In this document: positions 45,759-54,580 of the stretch, one piece after another
Layout of the letters: each line of letters opens with the position of its first letter
How positions within the stretch are numbered: position 1 is the stretch's first letter
Origin: Streptomyces sp. NBC_00154
GTDB lineage: Bacteria > Actinomycetota > Actinomycetes > Streptomycetales > Streptomycetaceae
Direction of reading: 5' to 3'
Assembly (NCBI RefSeq): GCF_026342835.1
Contig: NZ_JAPEMI010000001.1
Span: 2,672,501 to 2,736,500 of the forward strand
DNA length: 64,000 bases
Position numbers and translations under genes: made by a program
The notes under the pieces: model-generated
The model's database searches: none
What the model saw: only the letters and a program-made list of their open reading frames with translations
What the model was told of the DNA's origin: nothing

Positions 45759-46494
45759 CGTTCGCCCTCCTGCGCGCGAGAACCGCCTCGGCCAGCACCA
45801 GATCCAGCGGCCGGGTCACCTTGAATGCCTCTTCGTGCCCGGGTACGACCACGACGGGCGCCCCGAGCTGTTCGACCATGCCCGCGTCGTCGGTCGCGCC
45901 CTCGCCGTCGACGGCGACCGTCGCGTGGGCGCGGACCAGGGTGTCCCGGTCGAATCCCTGCGGGGTCTGTACGGCGCGCAGCCTGGCCCGTACGGGTGTG
46001 CCGAGCACCGGTTCCGGCTCGCCGGGCGCGCCGGGCTCGACCTCCTTGACGGTGTCGGCGAGCGGCAGTGCGGGTACGACGGCGGGCGCCCCGTCCCGTA
46101 CGGCCTCGATCACCGCGTCCACGGTGTCGACGGGCACCAGCGGGCGGGCCGCGTCGTGGACGAGGACGACGGAGATGTCCTCGGGCAGGGCGTCGAGGCC
46201 GCGCCCGACCGACTCCTGGCGGGTTTCTCCGCCCGGCACGACGACGTAGTCGGTGCGTTCGGGCAGGGCATGTTCGTCCAGCAGGTTCTTGACCTCGGGC
46301 GCGCCGTCCGGTGGTGCGACCACCACCACCAGGGAGACGGACCGGGACGCCGCCATGGCCCGTACCGCGTGGATGAGCATGGGCGTCCCGCTCAGCGCAC
46401 GGAGCGCCTTGGGGGCGCCCGGGCCGAGCCGAACGCCACGGCCGGCGGCGGGAATCACCGCGGCGGTGCGGTACGGACGCGATTGATCAGACAT
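45748..46494 (-). CDS. ispD: 2-C-methyl-D-erythritol 4-phosphate cytidylyltransferase
   Basis: The 248-residue protein has the IspD N-terminal nucleotide loop [32 protein letters not shown] in the middle, and the C-terminal [15 protein letters not shown]...[12 protein letters not shown]. It transfers CMP from CTP to methylerythritol 4-phosphate, two steps before IspF. The ATG at 46494 has GGAG eight bases upstream; a GTG at 46503 is possible but its own spacing is poor. It is probably driven from the 46.5-46.8 kb gap rather than from the carD promoter. Confidence 0.95.
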   Translation of the reverse strand: MSDQSRPYRTAAVIPAAGRGVRLGPGAPKALRALSGTPMLIHAVRAMAASRSVSLVVVVAPPDGAPEVKNLLDEHALPERTDYVVVPGGETRQESVGRGLDALPEDISVVLVHDAARPLVPVDTVDAVIEAVRDGAPAVVPALPLADTVKEVEPGAPGEPEPVLGTPVRARLRAVQTPQGFDRDTLVRAHATVAVDGEGATDDAGMVEQLGAPVVVVPGHEEAFKVTRPLDLVLAEAVLARRRANDGF

Positions 46495-46503
46495 CGGTTG
46501 CAC

Positions 46504-46793
46504 TCCGAAGCATCAGCATGTTTGTTTCCACGGCCGACATGGGTATGGCCACAAGCGAGCCGGACGCGACGCTTGACTCGACCGGGACCCTTTCCGTGAT
46601 CCCCGGTCGGGGTCGGGGCAGCCGCATCGGCCGTTCGGAGTCGGCTGTGCAAGATCGCAAGCAAGATATCGAAAGGTATCGATGAGGTGGTCCGGACCGA
46701 TTCCGGACATGCCGCAGCGCCCGACGACACACCGCGAATACGGCTGGTCAGCGGGCACCGCGGCACATTTATTAACGACCGGTGCGATCCGGG
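46504..46793. other. Intergenic region between carD and ispD
   Basis: These 290 bp hold no supported gene. A less GC-rich stretch contains the partial inverted repeat ATATCGAAAGGTATCGAT near 46665-46682. The region is expected to carry the ispD-ispF promoter. Confidence 0.5.
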
Positions 46794-47276
46794 TCAGGAC
46801 GCGAGGACCTCGTCGAGCAGAGCCTCGGCCTTGTCTTCGTTCGTGTTCTCCGCGAGAGCGAGCTCACTCACCAGGATCTGCCGAGCCTTGGCGAGCATGC
46901 GCTTCTCACCTGCGGAGAGTCCACGCTCGCGCTCACGACGCCACAGGTCGCGCACTACTTCGGCGACCTTGATGACATCGCCGGAGGCGAGCTTCTCGAG
47001 ATTTGCCTTGTAGCGCCGGGACCAGTTCGTCGGCTCTTCGGCGTACGGCGCGCGCAGCACCTCGAAGACCCGGTCCAGCCCCTCCTGCCCGACCACGTCG
47101 CGCACGCCCACGAACTCCGCATTGTCCGCCGGCACACGAACCGTCAAGTCGCCCTGGGCGACCTTGAGCACCAAGTAGGTCTTGTCCACGCCTTTGATCT
47201 GGCGAGTTTCGATAGCCTCGATCAGCGCGGCCCCGTGATGGGGATAGACCACGGTGTCGCCAACCTTGAACGTCAT
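46794..47276 (-). CDS. carD: CarD-family RNA polymerase-binding transcription factor
   Basis: The 160-residue protein has the N-terminal RNA-polymerase-interaction domain ([20 protein letters not shown]...[17 protein letters not shown]) and the helical DNA-binding C-terminus with the conserved tryptophan in [17 protein letters not shown]. CarD stabilises open complexes at many promoters, including rRNA, and is essential in mycobacteria. ESX or stress genes are not implied. GAAGGGG precedes the ATG. The product is highly conserved in length with mycobacterial CarD (162). Confidence 0.95.
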   Translation of the reverse strand: MTFKVGDTVVYPHHGAALIEAIETRQIKGVDKTYLVLKVAQGDLTVRVPADNAEFVGVRDVVGQEGLDRVFEVLRAPYAEEPTNWSRRYKANLEKLASGDVIKVAEVVRDLWRRERERGLSAGEKRMLAKARQILVSELALAENTNEDKAEALLDEVLAS

Positions 47277-47873
47277 GTGACAGGTACCCCTTCCGTGGCT
47301 ATCCAGAGTAACACGAGAACGGCTTCTCCTGAATGGCGTTTTCGCAGGTCAGGGCATATCTCGGGGCTTGACAACAGCAACACGAACGTGCTGCGGAAGG
47401 CTTCCGGGAGACGGTATTCGCAGGTCGGAGCGGCTGTACGGGCGAGGCGAAACGCGCGCGTTACGTATCCCCGAACCCACTCCGAAGTGGTTGAACGTCC
47501 CGGTTTGCCGGATTCCAGATGGCGGACTTTCCCTACTCCGTTCGGAGATCGATCACCCGTACGGACCTAAGTGCCGATGGCCAATGAAATTGATCACCGC
47601 CCGGCCACTGCGGAGATTATGTGCAAGGAATGCGCCAAGGTCCGGAGAATTGATCAAGCCCGTTATGTGAACGGCCTGCAAATCGCGAGGCGGGGGCCGA
47701 GCCGGGGATCCGGTGAGGGCTCCGGTGGTGATGCCCGGGGCAGTAGGGGCGGGTCGGGTGCGGGGCGGGGACGGCGGCTCGGTAACCTAAGGCCGCTGAC
47801 ACACCCTTAGGGCGGCTTTACGCCGCTCGCCCCTCCGTCCGTGAAGTCGTACGTTCAAGGAGTTGCCGCAGCC
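47277..47873. other. Long divergent promoter region of carD and the lipoprotein gene
   Basis: The 597 bp between divergent carD and the lipoprotein gene contain AT-richer stretches unlike the coding regions. A plus-strand frame at 47580-47810 (MANEIDHRPATAEIMCKECA) is too weak to call. CGGTAACCTAAGG near 47780 could be a -10-like element for the lipoprotein gene. Confidence 0.5.
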
Positions 47874-48557
47874 GTGAGCCGCAGCCTTCGACGCGGCGCC
47901 CTTGCCGCCGCCGCCATCGTGATCTCGATCGGTGCACTTTCCGCGTGTGGTGCCGGCAATGACGCGCAAACGCTCGAGATCAAGCCGGACAACGCTGCCA
48001 CCACCCTCGGTGACATCAAGATCCAGAACGCGAACGTCATCACCCAGCCGGAGCACGGCGCCGAGGGTCCGGCCGTCATCGCGGCGACGGTGTTCAACAA
48101 CGGCACCAAGCGCCAGACGCTCGACGCGATCACCCTGCCGGGCTCCGACGTCTCGGTGCAGCTGCACGCCGCCGAGGGCGCGGGACCGGTCGTCGTCCCG
48201 GCCGGCGGAAGGGTCGTCCTGGGCGGTGAGGGCAACGCGTCCGCCGTGATCGAGAACGGCCGCGAGGCCGCGCAGAACGGCAACGTGCAGGCGGTCGTCT
48301 TCAAGTTCAGCGAGACCGGCGACGTCCCGCTCGGCGCGTTCGTCGTCCCGGCCGCCAGCTTCTTCAAGGGCTTCGGCCCGAGCTCGCTGCCGAAGGCGCC
48401 GGCAAAGACGCCGGCCGCCTCGCCGGCCGCGTCCGAGACCCCGGGCGCGCCGTCGGGCACCCCGTCCGAGGAGGCGGGCGCCGCGGGCAGCGAGAACGAG
48501 ACCACCCCGACCGACGCGGCCTCCGCGTCGGTGTCGACGGACACGTCGACCGACTGA
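47874..48557 (+). CDS. Conserved Streptomyces lipoprotein upstream of phoP
   Basis: The 227-residue protein begins with GTG at 47874 behind AAGGAG. It has a lipoprotein signal (SRSLRRGALAAAAIVISIGALSACG, lipobox LSAC), a beta-sandwich-like domain of about 130 residues (DIKIQNANVITQPEHGAEG...), and a low-complexity Pro/Ala/Ser/Thr tail. The middle domain resembles copper-chaperone-like or DUF461-type folds, but no metal ligands are visible. It is convergent with phoP, and a shared hairpin separates them. An in-frame ATG at 47841 would extend the signal unnaturally. Confidence 0.85.
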   Translation: MSRSLRRGALAAAAIVISIGALSACGAGNDAQTLEIKPDNAATTLGDIKIQNANVITQPEHGAEGPAVIAATVFNNGTKRQTLDAITLPGSDVSVQLHAAEGAGPVVVPAGGRVVLGGEGNASAVIENGREAAQNGNVQAVVFKFSETGDVPLGAFVVPAASFFKGFGPSSLPKAPAKTPAASPAASETPGAPSGTPSEEAGAAGSENETTPTDAASASVSTDTSTD

Positions 48558-48570
48558 CGTGACACATGCA

Positions 48571-48608
48571 TGACGCAGGCGTCTCCCGGACGGGGGGCGC
48601 CTGCGTCA
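48571..48608. terminator. Bidirectional terminator between the lipoprotein gene and phoP
   Basis: TGACGCAGGCG (48571-48581) and CGCCTGCGTCA (48598-48608) make an 11-bp stem with a 16-base loop. It lies 13 bp after the lipoprotein stop and 19 bp beyond the phoP stop. Confidence 0.8.
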
Positions 48609-48627
48609 TATGTGCGTGATGGCCGGT

Positions 48628-49308
48628 TTACGGCTCGAACTTGTACCCCAGGCCTCGCACGGTGACCAGGAAGCGCGGCGCCCCCGGGTCCGGCTCGATC
48701 TTGGCGCGCAGGCGCTTGACGTGGACGTCGAGGGTCTTGGTGTCGCCCACGTAGTCCGCGCCCCAGACGCGGTCGATCAGCTGCATCCGGGTGAGCACCC
48801 GGCCCGCGTTGCGCAGCAGCATCTCCAGCAGGTCGAACTCCTTGAGCGGGAGGTCGACCTTGCCGCCGGAGACCGTGACGACGTGACGGTCCACGTCCAT
48901 CCGGACCGGACCCGCCTCCAGGGCGGCCGGCGTGACCTCCTCCGGCTCGCCGCGGCGGCGCAGCACCGCGCGGATGCGGGCGACGAGCTCCCGCGAGGAG
49001 AACGGCTTGGTCACATAGTCGTCGGCTCCTATTTCCAGGCCGACGACCTTGTCGATCTCGCTGTCCTTGGCCGTGACCATGATCACGGGGACGTTGGACC
49101 TGCTGCGCAGCTGGCGGCAGACCTCGGTACCGGGCAGACCCGGCAGCATCAGGTCGAGGAGGACGAGGTCGGCGCCGTTGCGCTCGAACTCGTCGAGCCC
49201 GTCCGGGCCGGTGGCCGCGATGGCGACCTCGAAGCCTTCCTTGCGAAGCATGTAGGACAGGGCGTCGCTGAAGGATTCCTCATCCTCGACGACAAGCACT
49301 CGGGTCAC
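48628..49308 (-). CDS. phoP: Phosphate response regulator PhoP (OmpR family)
   Basis: The 226-residue protein has a receiver domain (VLVVEDEESFSDALSYMLRK, phospho-acceptor in LVLLDLMLPGLPG at about residue 51, and K in VTKPFS) and an OmpR-type winged helix (PLKEFDLLEMLLRNAGRVLT, KTLDVHVKRLRAKIEPDPG, VTVRGLGYKFEP). It matches the S. coelicolor PhoP that controls phosphate scavenging and represses antibiotic production during phosphate starvation. Its start overlaps the phoR stop by four bases. Confidence 0.96.
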   Translation of the reverse strand: MTRVLVVEDEESFSDALSYMLRKEGFEVAIAATGPDGLDEFERNGADLVLLDLMLPGLPGTEVCRQLRSRSNVPVIMVTAKDSEIDKVVGLEIGADDYVTKPFSSRELVARIRAVLRRRGEPEEVTPAALEAGPVRMDVDRHVVTVSGGKVDLPLKEFDLLEMLLRNAGRVLTRMQLIDRVWGADYVGDTKTLDVHVKRLRAKIEPDPGAPRFLVTVRGLGYKFEP

Positions 49309-50579
49309 GGAAGGACCTCCGGGGCAGGGAATGTTTCAAGGGAGTCGGGGTTGGCGGTCCGGTAGGTCCCGTCGTCACCGTTGACGACGAGCGATCCGCC
49401 GGATGCACGGTCTCGGTCCCGTACGGAACCCGCTTCGGGCAGCCGCAGGGTGAAGGTGGAGCCCTGGCCCTCCGAGCTCCACACGGTGACCTCCCCGCCG
49501 TGCGAGGCGGCCACATGCTTGACGATGGCGAGGCCGAGACCGGTGCCACCGGTGGCCCGTGAGCGGGCCGGGTCGACGCGGTAGAAGCGTTCGAAGACCC
49601 GCTCGCGGTCCTTCTCCGAGATGCCGATGCCCTGGTCGGTCACGGCGATCTCGATCTGGTCCCCACCCGGTACGGCCAGGCGCCTCGCGGCGATGCCGAC
49701 GCGGGTGCGAGCGGGGCTGTAGTTGACGGCGTTCTCGACGAGATTGCCGAGTGCCGCGGCGAGCTGGCCGCGGTTGCCCCAGATGCGGAGCTCCGCGGTG
49801 CCGCCTGCGGCCATGGTGATCTGCTTCGCTCCTGCCTGCTGGCGGCAGCGGTCGATGGCCTCGACGACCAGTTCGTCCACCCGGACCGGCTCGGCGTCCT
49901 CCAGCGGGTCGTCGTTCTGCACCCGGGAGAGGTCGATCAGTTCCTGTACGAGGTTGGTCAGCCGGGTCGCCTCGATCTGCATCCTGCCCGCGAACCGCTC
50001 CACCGCCTCCGGGTCGTCGGAGGCGTCCATGACGGCCTCGGAGAGCAGCGAGAGCGCACCGACCGGGGTCTTGAGCTCATGGCTGACGTTGGCGACGAAG
50101 TCGCGTCGCACCGCTTCGATACGGCGTGCCTCGGTGAGGTCCTCGACCAGCAGGAGCACCAGCCGGGAGCCCAGCGGGGCGACCCGGGCGGAGACCGCGA
50201 GGGCCTCGCCACGGCCCGTACCGCGCCGCGGGAGGTCCAGTTCGACCTGTCGTATCTCACCGTCCCGGCGGGTGTCCCTGGCCATGTGCAACATCGGTTC
50301 GACGGCCAGCCGGCCGCCCCTGACCAGGCCCAGCGCATAAGCGGCGGAGCTGGCCTTGACGACACTGTCGCTCTCGTCGAGCACGACCGCGGAGGACGAG
50401 AGCACGGAGAGGACCGTGTCGACTCCGGGGGGCAGTGCCCCGTTGCTGTCTGGCCGCAGGGACGTGCGCGTCGGTTTCTTCTGGTCGCGCTCGCTCCAGC
50501 GGAACGCCAGCATGGCGATCACACCGGTACACAACCCGGCGATCGCTGCAGCTGCGGCGACCGCCGCGTTCACGTCCAT
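49305..50579 (-). CDS. phoR: Phosphate sensor histidine kinase PhoR
   Basis: The 424-residue kinase has one N-terminal membrane helix (AAVAAAAAIAGLCTGVIAMLAF), a PAS-like region (about 60-145), the phosphoacceptor VSHELKTPVGALSLLSEAV, the N box NLVENAVNY, DQGIGISEKDRERVFERFYRVD and GGTGLGLAIVKHV. It phosphorylates PhoP on phosphate limitation. Only one membrane segment and a short exterior fit Streptomyces PhoR. It is divergent from phoU, with the PHO box between them. Confidence 0.95.
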   Translation of the reverse strand: MDVNAAVAAAAAIAGLCTGVIAMLAFRWSERDQKKPTRTSLRPDSNGALPPGVDTVLSVLSSSAVVLDESDSVVKASSAAYALGLVRGGRLAVEPMLHMARDTRRDGEIRQVELDLPRRGTGRGEALAVSARVAPLGSRLVLLLVEDLTEARRIEAVRRDFVANVSHELKTPVGALSLLSEAVMDASDDPEAVERFAGRMQIEATRLTNLVQELIDLSRVQNDDPLEDAEPVRVDELVVEAIDRCRQQAGAKQITMAAGGTAELRIWGNRGQLAAALGNLVENAVNYSPARTRVGIAARRLAVPGGDQIEIAVTDQGIGISEKDRERVFERFYRVDPARSRATGGTGLGLAIVKHVAASHGGEVTVWSSEGQGSTFTLRLPEAGSVRDRDRASGGSLVVNGDDGTYRTANPDSLETFPAPEVLP

Positions 50580-50652
50580 ACCTAAAGGTTAAGCGGGTGC
50601 GACCCCACTCTCCCAGCCGTCCGGGTGCCTACTCGAACACTCGTCGCCCAGA

Positions 50653-50685
50653 GTTCACCGAGGGGCAAGGGTTGGTTCACTTGGT
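50653..50685. promoter_or_regulatory. PHO box (PhoP operator) between phoR and phoU
   Basis: Three consecutive 11-base direct-repeat units are present: GTTCACCGAGG (50653), GGCAAGGGTTG (50664, degenerate) and GTTCACTTGGT (50675). The outer units match the GTTCACC consensus of the Streptomyces PHO box, exactly two units apart. PhoP binding here would control both phoRP and phoU, as in S. coelicolor. Confidence 0.85.
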
Positions 50686-50773
50686 CGGCCGGATCCGGAC
50701 GCGTACGCCACGCAGGGTGAGAGCGTGGGGTTCAGACTGGCCCCGGCCTTAGTGAGGACTGGAGAGGACTTCC

Positions 50774-51451
50774 ATGCGCGACGCTTACCACGAGGAACTC
50801 GACTCGATCGGCGAAGGCCTCGTCGAAATGGCCCGGCTCGTCGGGTCGGCGATCGGGCGGGCGACGACGTCCATGCTCGACGCCGATCTCAAGCTCGCGG
50901 AGAGCGTGATCGCCGCGGACCAGAAGGTCGACGACCTCCAGCACGACCTGGAGGCGAGGGCGATCGCCCTGCTCGCGCGCCAGCAGCCCGTAGCGACCGA
51001 CCTGCGGATCGTGGTCACCTCGCTGCGGATGAGCGCCGACCTGGAGCGCTCGGGCGACCTCGCCCAGCACGTCGCCAAGCTGACCCGGCTGCGCTTCCCG
51101 GAGTCGGCGGTGCCGCACGACCTGCACGCCACCATCCTGGAGATGGGGCAGCTGGCGCAGCGGCTGATGGCCAAGGCGGCCGAGGTGATCATCACGAAGG
51201 ATGTCGACCTGGCGCTCCAGCTGGAGCAGGACGACGACGAGATGGACCTGCTGCACCGCACGCTGTTCCAGCACCTGATGGACGACCGCTGGAAGCACGG
51301 CATCGAGACGGCCGTCGACGTCACGCTGCTCGGCCGCTACTACGAGCGCTTCGCCGACCACGCGGTGTCGGTCGCCAAGCGGGTCGTCTACCTGGTCACG
51401 GGCGAGCACGCCGATGACCTGCAGACGCCGACCCCGGTCGAGGGCGCGTAG
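50774..51451 (+). CDS. phoU: Phosphate-regulon regulator PhoU
   Basis: The 225-residue all-helical protein has two PhoU domains, each with the E/D-x-x-x-D metal-binding helix (LKLAESVIAADQKVDDLQHD, VTSLRMSADLERSGD and RYYERFADHAVSVAKRV). PhoU dampens PhoR-PhoP signalling when phosphate is plentiful. GAGAGGA precedes the ATG. It lies downstream of the PHO box and 173 bp upstream of the metallothionein gene, with a repeat array in the gap. Confidence 0.95.
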   Translation: MRDAYHEELDSIGEGLVEMARLVGSAIGRATTSMLDADLKLAESVIAADQKVDDLQHDLEARAIALLARQQPVATDLRIVVTSLRMSADLERSGDLAQHVAKLTRLRFPESAVPHDLHATILEMGQLAQRLMAKAAEVIITKDVDLALQLEQDDDEMDLLHRTLFQHLMDDRWKHGIETAVDVTLLGRYYERFADHAVSVAKRVVYLVTGEHADDLQTPTPVEGA

Positions 51452-51545
51452 CGGAGACGGGCGGCTTCTGCGCTTGTGCGCCGTCGGTGCGCCGTTCACA
51501 TACGGGTCCGACTGGGCATGCAATGGGATGGGGCGGCACGCCGAC

Positions 51546-51596
51546 GTCGTACGCCCCGGTCGTACGACGTCGTCGGTCGTACGGCCCTGTCGTACG
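51546..51596. repeat. Four copies of GTCGTACG between phoU and mtpA
   Basis: GTCGTACG occurs at 51546, 51559, 51576 and 51589 (spacings 13, 17, 13), and a related GATGTACG follows at 51601. Each contains the palindrome CGTACG. The array sits 24-80 bp upstream of the metallothionein start, where an operator or metal-responsive site would be expected. No known regulator can be assigned from the sequence. Confidence 0.6.
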
Positions 51597-51624
51597 CCTG
51601 GATGTACGTCCTTGAGGAGGAACG

Positions 51625-51765
51625 ATGGCTGACTCCCCCACGACCGACCCACAGCAGGAGACACCCGCTGAAGTGGTCCACCTGACGGTGCTCGGCGCCT
51701 GTGGCTGCGGCTCGGGCTGCGGGTGCGGCTGCCAGTCGGGCGCCCCGTGCCAGTGCGGCGGCTAG
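51625..51765 (+). CDS. mtpA: Cysteine-rich metallothionein-like small protein
   Basis: The 46-residue protein starts at an ATG behind GAGGAGG and reads MADSPTTDPQQETPAEVVHL, then TVLGACGCGSGCGCGC, then QSGAPCQCGG. Seven cysteines, all in CxC or CxxxC spacing, are packed into the last 21 residues, with one histidine just before; this is a metal-thiolate cluster pattern. A metallothionein gene (mtpA) follows phoU in S. coelicolor and is part of the PHO response (from memory), so the symbol is applied by position and composition. It is likely to bind Zn or Cu(I). A strong terminator follows. Confidence 0.82.
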   Translation: MADSPTTDPQQETPAEVVHLTVLGACGCGSGCGCGCQSGAPCQCGG

Positions 51766-51794
51766 CTGCGGCTGACCGGACGCATGCGTGCAGA

Positions 51795-51828
51795 CGGCGC
51801 CCCGCGCGGAACTCCGCGCGGGGCGCCG
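51795..51828 (+). terminator. Terminator of mtpA
   Basis: CGGCGCCCCGCGCGGA (51795-51810) and TCCGCGCGGGGCGCCG (51813-51828) form a 16-bp stem that is almost loopless, 30 bp after the mtpA stop. Confidence 0.8.
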
Positions 51829-51998
51829 GTCCATGCCGTTTCAGGCGGCGGTGACGACACCGGTGTACTACCTGTGGGCCCGCCGGGGCGAAGCGGCGCC
51901 GGTTTCCGACCGGCGGGCCGCACCGCGCGAGCCGGCCGCCACCGCGTAGCGAACGCCGTGCGGGGGCGAGCACACCCGCACCCGCCCCCCGTTGCCGG

Positions 51999-53309
51999 TC
52001 AGACCGCCGGCTCGACCACGCCCTTCGGCACACCCGAGGCCGCGTCCGGCTCGGCCTCCGCAGCCGTCACCGCCACCACCTCGGTCGCCTTCTCCTCCGG
52101 CGGAAGCCCACGCATGAGCATCCAGTACCCGAGCGCCGCCACGGTCCCCAGCACCCCGCACATCCCCCACAGCCACTTCGCCCCGTAGTGGTCGATCACC
52201 AGACCGGACATCAGTGGGGCGACCAGCGCGGCCGCCGACCACGACATCGTGTACATGCCCTGGTAGCGGCCCCGGCCGTGGCCCGGCGAGAGACGGACGA
52301 CCAGGTTGCTCTGGACCGGTGCGTTGATGATCTCGCCGATCGTCCAGACACAGATCGTCAGCGCGTACACAGCGACCGATCCGGCGAACGCGGTGAGCCC
52401 GAATCCGTACCCCGCCAGCAGCGACGACACGATCAGCAGCCGGCGCGGGTCGCGGTGCTGGATGAAGCGGCCCACCGGGATCTGGAGTGCCACGATCATC
52501 ACACCGTTGACGGCGATCGCGGTGCCGAAGTCGGAGCTGGAGAGCCCGTCCGTGCCCATCGCGACCGGCAGCCCCACGTACCCCTGCTGGAAGATCAGCG
52601 CCACCACGAACGACAGCCCGACGACGCTCATGAACCGGCCGTCGCGCAGCACGGTGGAGAGCCGGACGTCGGGCTCGGCCGGCAGCGTGCCGCCGACCGC
52701 CGCGGGCGCCTTCTGCGGCCGGGACTCCGGCACCTTCAGGAAGACGACGACCGCGCAGAACAGCGTCATCGCGGCCTCGACCATGAACCCGGCGAGATAG
52801 CTGTACTCGGCGATGAACCCGGCACCGGCGGAGGAAACCGCGAAGCCGAGGTTGACCGCCCAGTAGTTCAAGGAGAACGCCCGCACCCGGTCCTCGGGGC
52901 GGACGATGTCGGCCATCATCGCCTGGACGGCGGGCCGCGACGCGTTGCTGGCCATACCGACGACAAAGGCGACGGCGGCGATCGCGACCGGGTGGACCAT
53001 GAAGCCGAGCACGGCCACCGACACGGCGGTCGAGCTCTGCGCGATCAGCATGGTGGGCCGGCGTCCGAGCCGGTCGGTCATCACCCCGGCACCGAGCGAG
53101 GAGACGACCCCGCCCAGTCCGTGCAGCGCGGCGACCAGACCCGCGTACGAGGCGGAGTAGCCGCGGTCCAGGGTCAGGTAGAGCGCCATGAACGTGGCGA
53201 CGAACGCCCCGAGCCGGTTGACCAGGGTGCTGGTCCACAGCCACCAGAACTCTCTGGGGAGACCGGAGACGGTCTCGTGTGCGGCCCGTCTGAGACCGGC
53301 GACAGACAT
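51999..53309 (-). CDS. MFS transporter
   Basis: The 436-residue protein has twelve hydrophobic segments and the MFS loop 2-3 motif GVMTDRLGRRPTMLIAQ. A central cytoplasmic loop (KVPESRPQKAPAAVGGTLPA) separates the two six-helix halves. The N-terminal part (WWLWTSTLVNRLGAFVATFMALYL) and overall pattern fit drug/proton antiporters of the DHA1 type. The substrate is unknown. The ATG at 53309 has GGGGGAA upstream; the much longer open frame to 54317 is antisense to gpmA and not used. Confidence 0.9.
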   Translation of the reverse strand: MSVAGLRRAAHETVSGLPREFWWLWTSTLVNRLGAFVATFMALYLTLDRGYSASYAGLVAALHGLGGVVSSLGAGVMTDRLGRRPTMLIAQSSTAVSVAVLGFMVHPVAIAAVAFVVGMASNASRPAVQAMMADIVRPEDRVRAFSLNYWAVNLGFAVSSAGAGFIAEYSYLAGFMVEAAMTLFCAVVVFLKVPESRPQKAPAAVGGTLPAEPDVRLSTVLRDGRFMSVVGLSFVVALIFQQGYVGLPVAMGTDGLSSSDFGTAIAVNGVMIVALQIPVGRFIQHRDPRRLLIVSSLLAGYGFGLTAFAGSVAVYALTICVWTIGEIINAPVQSNLVVRLSPGHGRGRYQGMYTMSWSAAALVAPLMSGLVIDHYGAKWLWGMCGVLGTVAALGYWMLMRGLPPEEKATEVVAVTAAEAEPDAASGVPKGVVEPAV

Positions 53310-53504
53310 ACGGGTTCCCCCAGGGACGTACGGAACGGATGCGGTCGGTAAGTGTCCCGACTGCAGTCCGAACATTACGAAGCAGGGGTTCCGGACCGCC
53401 ACTCGATTGACGCGCGCCGTCAATCGTCCCCGGCCGCCCCCTTGCGCTGTCCGCCCTGTGACCGGGGGAGCGAGGGCCCCGAGGCTTCGATTACGCTCGG
53501 GCGC

Positions 53505-54263
53505 ATGGCCGACGCACCGTACAAGCTGATCCTCCTCCGCCACGGCGAGAGCGAATGGAACGCGAAGAACCTGTTCACCGGTTGGGTGGACGTCAACCTC
53601 ACCGAGAAGGGCGAGAAGGAGGCAGTCCGCGGCGGTGAGCTGCTCAAGGACGCCGGTCTGCTCCCCGATGTCCTGCACACCTCCCTCCAGAAGCGCGCCA
53701 TCCGCACCGCCCAGCTCGCGCTGGAGGCCGCGGACCGCCACTGGATCCCGGTCCACCGCTCCTGGCGGCTGAACGAGCGCCACTACGGCGCCCTCCAGGG
53801 CAAGGACAAGGCGCAGACGCTCGCCGAGTTCGGCCAGGAGCAGTTCATGCTCTGGCGCCGCTCGTACGACACCCCGCCGCCGGCCCTCGAGGACGGCACC
53901 GAGTTCTCGCAGAGCGACGACCCGCGCTACGCCACGATCCCGAGCGAGCTGCGCCCGCGGACCGAGTGCCTCAAGGACGTCGTCGAGCGCATGCTGCCGT
54001 ACTGGTACGACGACATCGTCCCGGACCTGCTGACCGGCCGCACGGTCCTGGTCGCCGCCCACGGCAACAGCCTCCGCGGCCTGGTCAAGCACCTCGACGG
54101 CATCTCCGACGCCGACATCACGGGCCTGAACATCCCGACCGGCATCCCGCTCGCCTACGAGCTGGACGTCGACTTCCGCCCCCTGAAGCCGGGCGGCACG
54201 TACCTCGACCCGGACGCGGCAGCGGCCGCCATCGAGGCCGTGAAGAACCAGGGCAAGAAGTAG
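53505..54263 (+). CDS. gpmA: 2,3-bisphosphoglycerate-dependent phosphoglycerate mutase
   Basis: The 252-residue protein has the catalytic [20 protein letters not shown] (His near residue 11 is phosphorylated), [12 protein letters not shown], the TPPPALEDG loop typical of dPGM, and the second histidine in [19 protein letters not shown]. It interconverts 3- and 2-phosphoglycerate in glycolysis. Length matches S. coelicolor and S. lividans enzymes. It is monocistronic, bounded by a divergent MFS gene and a T-run terminator. Confidence 0.97.
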   Translation: MADAPYKLILLRHGESEWNAKNLFTGWVDVNLTEKGEKEAVRGGELLKDAGLLPDVLHTSLQKRAIRTAQLALEAADRHWIPVHRSWRLNERHYGALQGKDKAQTLAEFGQEQFMLWRRSYDTPPPALEDGTEFSQSDDPRYATIPSELRPRTECLKDVVERMLPYWYDDIVPDLLTGRTVLVAAHGNSLRGLVKHLDGISDADITGLNIPTGIPLAYELDVDFRPLKPGGTYLDPDAAAAAIEAVKNQGKK

Positions 54264-54278
54264 TAGCCGTTTTTGATC

Positions 54279-54320
54279 ATGCCTCCCACCTGCGCAAACG
54301 GCGCGGATGGGAGGCATTTT
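54279..54320 (+). terminator. Rho-independent terminator of gpmA
   Basis: ATGCCTCCCA (54279-54288) and TGGGAGGCAT (54308-54317) flank a 19-base loop and are followed by TTTT, 16 bp after the gpmA stop. Confidence 0.85.
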
Positions 54321-54580
54321 CGCGGCCCGGGACCGCTCCGGTCCCTCAGCAGCCCCGGATCGGAGCGCCCGAGCGGTACGGCCCTCGGCAGACCGTTTAC
54401 GAGCGGCATCGCCGCTGGTCGGCCGACGGCACCTGGAAAGCCGTGCTGAACGGCGCTCCGGCCATCACCGTGATCATCATCCGGCTCTGCGACAAGGTCC
54501 GAGCCATCGGAAACGGCCTAGGCTACTGCTCGTCGGTCAGCAGCAACTCGCTTGTCGACCGGGGGATCAGGGGGGACGAA

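Noticed and set aside
47580..47810. Possible small gene MANEIDHRPATAEIMCKECA between carD and the lipoprotein gene
   Set aside because: The first 40 residues look protein-like with a CxxC, but the rest is Gly/Arg low complexity and no ribosome site precedes it; more likely promoter DNA.
51543..51605. CRISPR-like array upstream of mtpA
   Set aside because: The repeats are only 8 bases with 5-9 base gaps; there are no spacers of CRISPR length and no cas genes.
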